A stretch of 8,248 nt of DNA from assembly GCA_937924345.1 (NCBI GenBank), contig CALDTD010000019.1, positions 1-8,248 on the forward strand, in the 5' to 3' direction. A model generated the notes under the pieces. That model saw only the letters and a program-made list of their open reading frames with translations, made no database searches and was not told the DNA's origin. This document shows positions 6,601 to 8,248 of this stretch, piece after piece. Positions within the stretch are counted from its first letter, which is position 1; each line of letters starts with the position of its first letter. Made by a program: the position numbers and the translations under genes. This DNA comes from an uncultured Flavobacteriales bacterium. GTDB lineage: Bacteria; Bacteroidota; Bacteroidia; Flavobacteriales_D; Parvicellaceae.

Positions 6601-7377
6601 ACAGGAAAGGTTATAAATGTTTCTAGTCAAAATAGTATTCAAGTGTCACTGGATGGCTTTTCAATTCCATTTGCATACAACACATCAACCAAGCTCTTAT
6701 CAATAAAGGTATCTTTATCTGAGGGGAGCCATAAGGTAAAGATAACGGCAAGAAATAATAATGGAGTAGATACAGAAACATTTGACTTAGTTCGGTTGGG
6801 AGGTACAGTTCCAAAAGTCGTATTTACAAATTTAGGTAAGAATAACTCTTATAATAACCCTACAATCAGTCCTGGGATCACTTATCAAGTTCGTGGAAGA
6901 GTTAAAGGTTTTAATAGTGCAACTGTAAATGCTTACGTAAATGGAAGTAGAGTTTCTAATTTTAATTATAACACAAGAACAGGAGAGTTCGTTATACCAA
7001 TTCGTTTTTCTACTCAAGGACAGGGTACTCAGAGAAGGGCGAAAGTAGAGGTAAAGGCAACAAATAGTTTTGGACAAAGTGAGAAAAAAGGATATTTAGT
7101 TTATACTGTACAAAGCATTAATACAGATCCTTCAGGAGGCGGTTCTAGACCGAATGTTGTAAAAAAGCCAGTCCAGAAAAAGCCAGTTTATAAGCCAAAA
7201 CCCTCAAAAGTAATTTCAAAGCCGGTTGCTAAACCAAAACCTAAAGTCGTTCCTCAAAAAAATGAGCCTCAAAAGCAGGTGTCAAAAATGCCTAATACAT
7301 CTGTAGTTAAAAAACCAGTAAATAAAAATATTAAAGACATGAATAGTTTAAAAGAGGGGCTTAAGACAAAACCTTAA
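3607..7377 (+). CDS. Large outer-membrane barrel protein with nine Ig-like repeats and a basic Lys/Pro tail
   Basis: This encodes 1,256 residues with no function I recognise. I start at ATG 3607 because it gives a clean signal peptide (MKSVHYYLTLFLTILLASAYS, cleavage after about residue 21); the frame also has a TTG three codons earlier that would only add a short extension. Residues 34-260 alternate polar and hydrophobic residues in Gly/aromatic-rich strands (WNFGINAGATW, LLYGFGGVGWV, PSLGIGLGYQI) and end in TNVNLRWNLF. This suggests a small outer-membrane beta-barrel of about eight strands. Residues 261-304 are a Gly/Asn/Ser linker. Nine Ig-like repeats fill 305-1169. Residues 1170-1256 form a tail with 21 Lys, 14 Pro and only four acidic residues. 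The only cysteines I find are 363, 397, 474, 876 and 956. There is no visible T9SS C-terminal domain. A structural or adhesion role in the envelope is inference. The next gene on this strand is a secreted protease. Confidence 0.85.
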   Translation: MKSVHYYLTLFLTILLASAYSQGNKVNYDRDTKWNFGINAGATWAEKELNFVNSPGFSGGLTLGRSIYEKEGKLLSFDLRGRVLWGQTEGWSSLPYTDTVLVQNAGGLRYENYRLVYTEGALELVVNAHRLREQTGVLLYGFGGVGWVSHSVKHNYKDGNVFYDYSTVDSTAGKEMIAEQLSSSFNDLDWETDNAFFSGRQTKVMPSLGIGLGYQISPRFSIGVEHKVTFALSDNNLDGHLDGRNDRYHYTNVNLRWNLFRGNSNGGSSYDPDGRPINNNNSFGRPSNTGGGNSPNSTNTVQTKNPRVNVTTPSVNYATTSTVGYTVNAEIRYVDKREDVVFKHNGRIINNFFFNASTNKFSCNVNLYQGSNTFEVTGINNIGADSDSKTINYAERCDEPIITFLNPSSNGLTINNQNLNIEARITNVVSRNDIQLLFNGVQINNFTYSNNVLRANFTAVSGNNNVGILARNNCGEKSISRSVNYTKTPEPTNNFPPVVTFSNPITSPFTVNSAQYNISANVKNVANASNIQFKVNGIRSNLFNFNALTKVLTATINLQDGNNFVEVIGTNNFGSDTKSILLRRKVLEQGFKPVVSITYPSADPFRVSTNTSVVNGTVKNVTSSNQISVSVNGVSITNFNYNSGTSKISLTANLNVGTNIIKIKGTNNYGSNEKQITIVYKKKAVLSPPVVQFTSPATSPKTVLVPTVKIVAKVLNVTSASQIQITRNGNPISVFNFDSGTKVLTFNTRLVNADNNFTITATNISGQDSKSTTVVLKREVLTAPPIVTILIPSINPYTTEASSETITAKVDNVSNKSQIVVNDNGQSVSNFTFDNTTKLVTYTARLKAGVSTITISGTNNSGSDLKIQKIERKRPCETPVLSYQIPNVSPHNHVGRNGNMAFTFSSRNVTNPRSVTVKLNGSVIPSNLESINGNIYGTAPLKEGPNKLIVSVENKCGNTTKTIDVLYKKPMSKLDPPIVTIKTPSSFPHTTTSAFVTITGKVINVSSQNSIQVSLDGFSIPFAYNTSTKLLSIKVSLSEGSHKVKITARNNNGVDTETFDLVRLGGTVPKVVFTNLGKNNSYNNPTISPGITYQVRGRVKGFNSATVNAYVNGSRVSNFNYNTRTGEFVIPIRFSTQGQGTQRRAKVEVKATNSFGQSEKKGYLVYTVQSINTDPSGGGSRPNVVKKPVQKKPVYKPKPSKVISKPVAKPKPKVVPQKNEPQKQVSKMPNTSVVKKPVNKNIKDMNSLKEGLKTKP
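3706..4386 (+). other. Predicted outer-membrane beta-barrel domain (residues 34-260)
   Basis: This is the segment right after the signal peptide. It has repeated short amphipathic strands with Gly and aromatic girdle residues, and its last strand ends in Phe (LRWNLF), as in many outer-membrane barrels. Its last long loop, residues 234-246, reads DNNLDGHLDGRND. That is an Asp/Asn-rich pattern like calcium-binding loops (D-x-N-x-D-G) and like loops seen before the last strand in some Bacteroidota OmpA-type barrels. Strand number is estimated by eye, and the assignment could change with a structure prediction. Confidence 0.6.
4519..7113 (+). repeat. Nine tandem Ig-like protein repeats of about 90 residues
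   Basis: Approximate repeat positions are 4519-4791, 4795-5067, 5092-5361, 5380-5655, 5668-5940, 5956-6228, 6232-6513, 6532-6795 and 6808-7113. Each unit begins with a strand like PPVVTFxxP and continues through V-x-N-V. It then has a hairpin I-x-V-x-x-N-G followed by F-x-F/Y, then T-K-x-L-T, then L-x-x-G-x-N-x-I, and finally A/G-T-N-x-x-G before a basic linker such as VYKKK. This is a seven-strand beta-sandwich pattern of the bacterial Ig or cadherin-like kind. The copies are diverged at the DNA level, so the array is old and not a recent slippage product. Units 2 and 7 each carry a cysteine pair. Unit 9 is the longest and most divergent. Confidence 0.8.
7114..7374 (+). other. Basic Lys/Pro-rich C-terminal tail (residues 1170-1256)
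   Basis: The 87-residue tail starts with a short Gly-rich hinge (DPSGGGSRPN). It continues as a low-complexity stretch with recurring KKPV and KPKP blocks (KKPVQKKPVYKPKP, KPVAKPKPK, KKPVNK). I count 21 Lys and 1 Arg against 4 acidic residues. It should be extended and disordered. Such sequences occur in proteins that span the periplasm (the TonB linker) or bind anionic polymers; neither role is shown here. Confidence 0.7.
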
Positions 7378-7430
7378 TAGTTATAATTTAATTATTGCTA
7401 ATGTCTTACTTCTGTCAGTTTCCTGTAAAA

Positions 7431-7477
7431 CTATCGACATACTTCTAGATAGGCTTCTGCCCTAAGTCGTTTTTTTT
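7431..7477 (+). terminator. Possible rho-independent terminator after the barrel/Ig gene
   Basis: A run of eight T (7470-7477) follows a region with several short complementary segments. CGAC (7435-7438) can pair with GTCG (7466-7469), which directly abuts the T run. Inside this, TAGG (7450-7453) can pair with CCTA (7461-7464). A competing stem CTATC (7431-7435) with GATAG (7448-7452) is also possible. Position and T tract fit a terminator about 55-100 bases after the stop at 7377, but no single stem is long. The rest of the 131-bp gap (7378-7508) shows no gene and no clear promoter to me. Confidence 0.4.
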
Positions 7478-7508
7478 GTATATTGTAGAATAATTTAAAT
7501 TAAAAACT

Positions 7509-8248
7509 ATGCGTAAGTTTTATAAGTTAGCCTTTGTTTTCTTTTTTACTACTAGCTTTGTAGCTCAACATCATAATCATATAGATCATACTAATGTTAG
7601 GGATGGAGAAAAAGTAGAGTACTGTGTTACGCATAAAAAGTTAGAAAAGGTTTTAGCAGATCCTATAAAGGCAAATGCTTTTTCAGCTCTTCAACAACAG
7701 TTGGCACAGGAAGAACAGACTAGAAGTTTAAATAAAGCAGGTACTATTTACAAAGTGCCTATTGTTTTTCATGTTTTACACAATGGTGGAAGCGAGAATA
7801 TAAGTAGAGCACAAATTTTAGATGCTTTAGATATCCTAAATGAAGATTTTAGAAAGCAAAATTCTGATGCAAATAATGTAGTTTCAGCGTTTCAAGGAAT
7901 GCCTTCGGATATAGAAATTGAATTCGTTTTAGCAACTAAAGCACCAAATGGTCAGTGTTTTAGTGGTGTTACAAGAACTCAATCTCCACTTACAGTAGAG
8001 CCTGTTCCTCAATTTTCTTGGCAATTTGGAGGCGAAGAACAAGTTGACGCGGTTTTTGAAGGTAATGATGTCTATCAAGGTAATTGGTCTCACACTAGAT
8101 ATTTAAATGTTTTTATTTGTAAAGAGATAGGAGGTGCGGCTGGTTATACTTTTAATCCTGGTACAGGAAACTCAACCTTTTTCAATAGTATTTTTATGTT
8201 GCATAATTATATGGGTTCAATTGGTACAAGCATACCACAGTTAAGCAG
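7509..8248 (+). CDS. Pappalysin-like (M43) zinc metalloprotease, N-terminal part, cut by window end
   Basis: The frame opens at ATG 7509 and stays open for 246 codons to the right edge. Residues 1-19 are a signal peptide (MRKFYKLAFVFFFTTSFVA, then QHHNH), so the protein is exported. A His-rich patch and a helical propeptide-like region (about 20-78) follow. Then comes the start of an M43 catalytic domain: YKVPIVFHVLHNGG at 81-94, QILDALDILNEDFRKQN at 102-118, and RYLNVFICKEIGGAAGYT at 197-214. This order is typical of M43 proteases (pappalysin/cytophagalysin type). The zinc-binding HExxHxxGxxH motif should follow within about ten residues after the window ends, so catalytic competence cannot be judged. 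Many such enzymes carry a C-terminal sorting domain for type IX secretion, also outside this window. No Shine-Dalgarno site is visible. Confidence 0.88.
   Translation, partial: MRKFYKLAFVFFFTTSFVAQHHNHIDHTNVRDGEKVEYCVTHKKLEKVLADPIKANAFSALQQQLAQEEQTRSLNKAGTIYKVPIVFHVLHNGGSENISRAQILDALDILNEDFRKQNSDANNVVSAFQGMPSDIEIEFVLATKAPNGQCFSGVTRTQSPLTVEPVPQFSWQFGGEEQVDAVFEGNDVYQGNWSHTRYLNVFICKEIGGAAGYTFNPGTGNSTFFNSIFMLHNYMGSIGTSIPQLS

Noticed and set aside
6623..7077. Two minus-strand open frames (6623-6814 and 6832-7077) opposite repeats 8 and 9
   Set aside because: Both are antisense to a continuous long gene and show no domain pattern.
4519..7113. DNA-level tandem repeat, CRISPR or mobile-element explanation for the repetitive region
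   Set aside because: The similarity is at protein level only, the units are about 270 bases with diverged DNA, and there are no spacers, terminal inverted repeats or transposase.

Overview
The window looks like a chromosomal segment of a member of the Bacteroidota, most likely a flavobacterium-like lineage. The DNA is strongly A+T-rich, genes lack Shine-Dalgarno sequences, and one promoter fits the Bacteroidota pattern (TTG, 17-base spacer, TANNTTTG). The protein families present (bacterial alpha-2-macroglobulin with a CxEQ thioester, a pappalysin-like M43 protease, a large outer-membrane barrel/Ig protein) are also typical of that phylum. This placement rests on recognition by eye, not on a database search.

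Layout. Positions 2-1699 (+) hold the C-terminal third of an alpha-2-macroglobulin-like lipoprotein whose 5' part lies outside the window. Converging on it is a compact minus-strand cluster: purQ (3394-2705), two small CGPC thioredoxins (2647-2288 and 2281-1985) and an 82-residue two-helix membrane protein (1976-1728). Gaps inside the cluster are 57, 6 and 8 bases, so one transcript is likely, starting at a promoter near 3456-3429. That promoter is overlapped by a striking 26-bp dyad. A 212-bp divergent intergenic region separates purQ from a very large plus-strand gene (3607-7377).

The large gene is the most unusual item. It encodes a signal peptide, a putative small outer-membrane beta-barrel, a Gly/Asn/Ser linker, nine degenerate Ig-like repeats of about 90 residues, and a strongly basic Lys/Pro-rich tail. 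No function is recognised. If the barrel is OmpA-like, the repeats and tail would face the periplasm; if it works like an intimin-type barrel, they would be exported. The sequence alone does not decide this. After a 131-bp gap with a possible terminator, a secreted M43-family metalloprotease begins at 7509 and runs off the window just before the expected HExxH zinc motif.

Functional links. The alpha-2-macroglobulin (a protease trap), the large envelope protein and the secreted protease all concern the cell envelope or exterior, while the minus-strand cluster is cytoplasmic housekeeping (purine synthesis and thiol-disulfide exchange). There are no tRNAs, rRNAs, CRISPR arrays, insertion sequences or phage genes that I can see.
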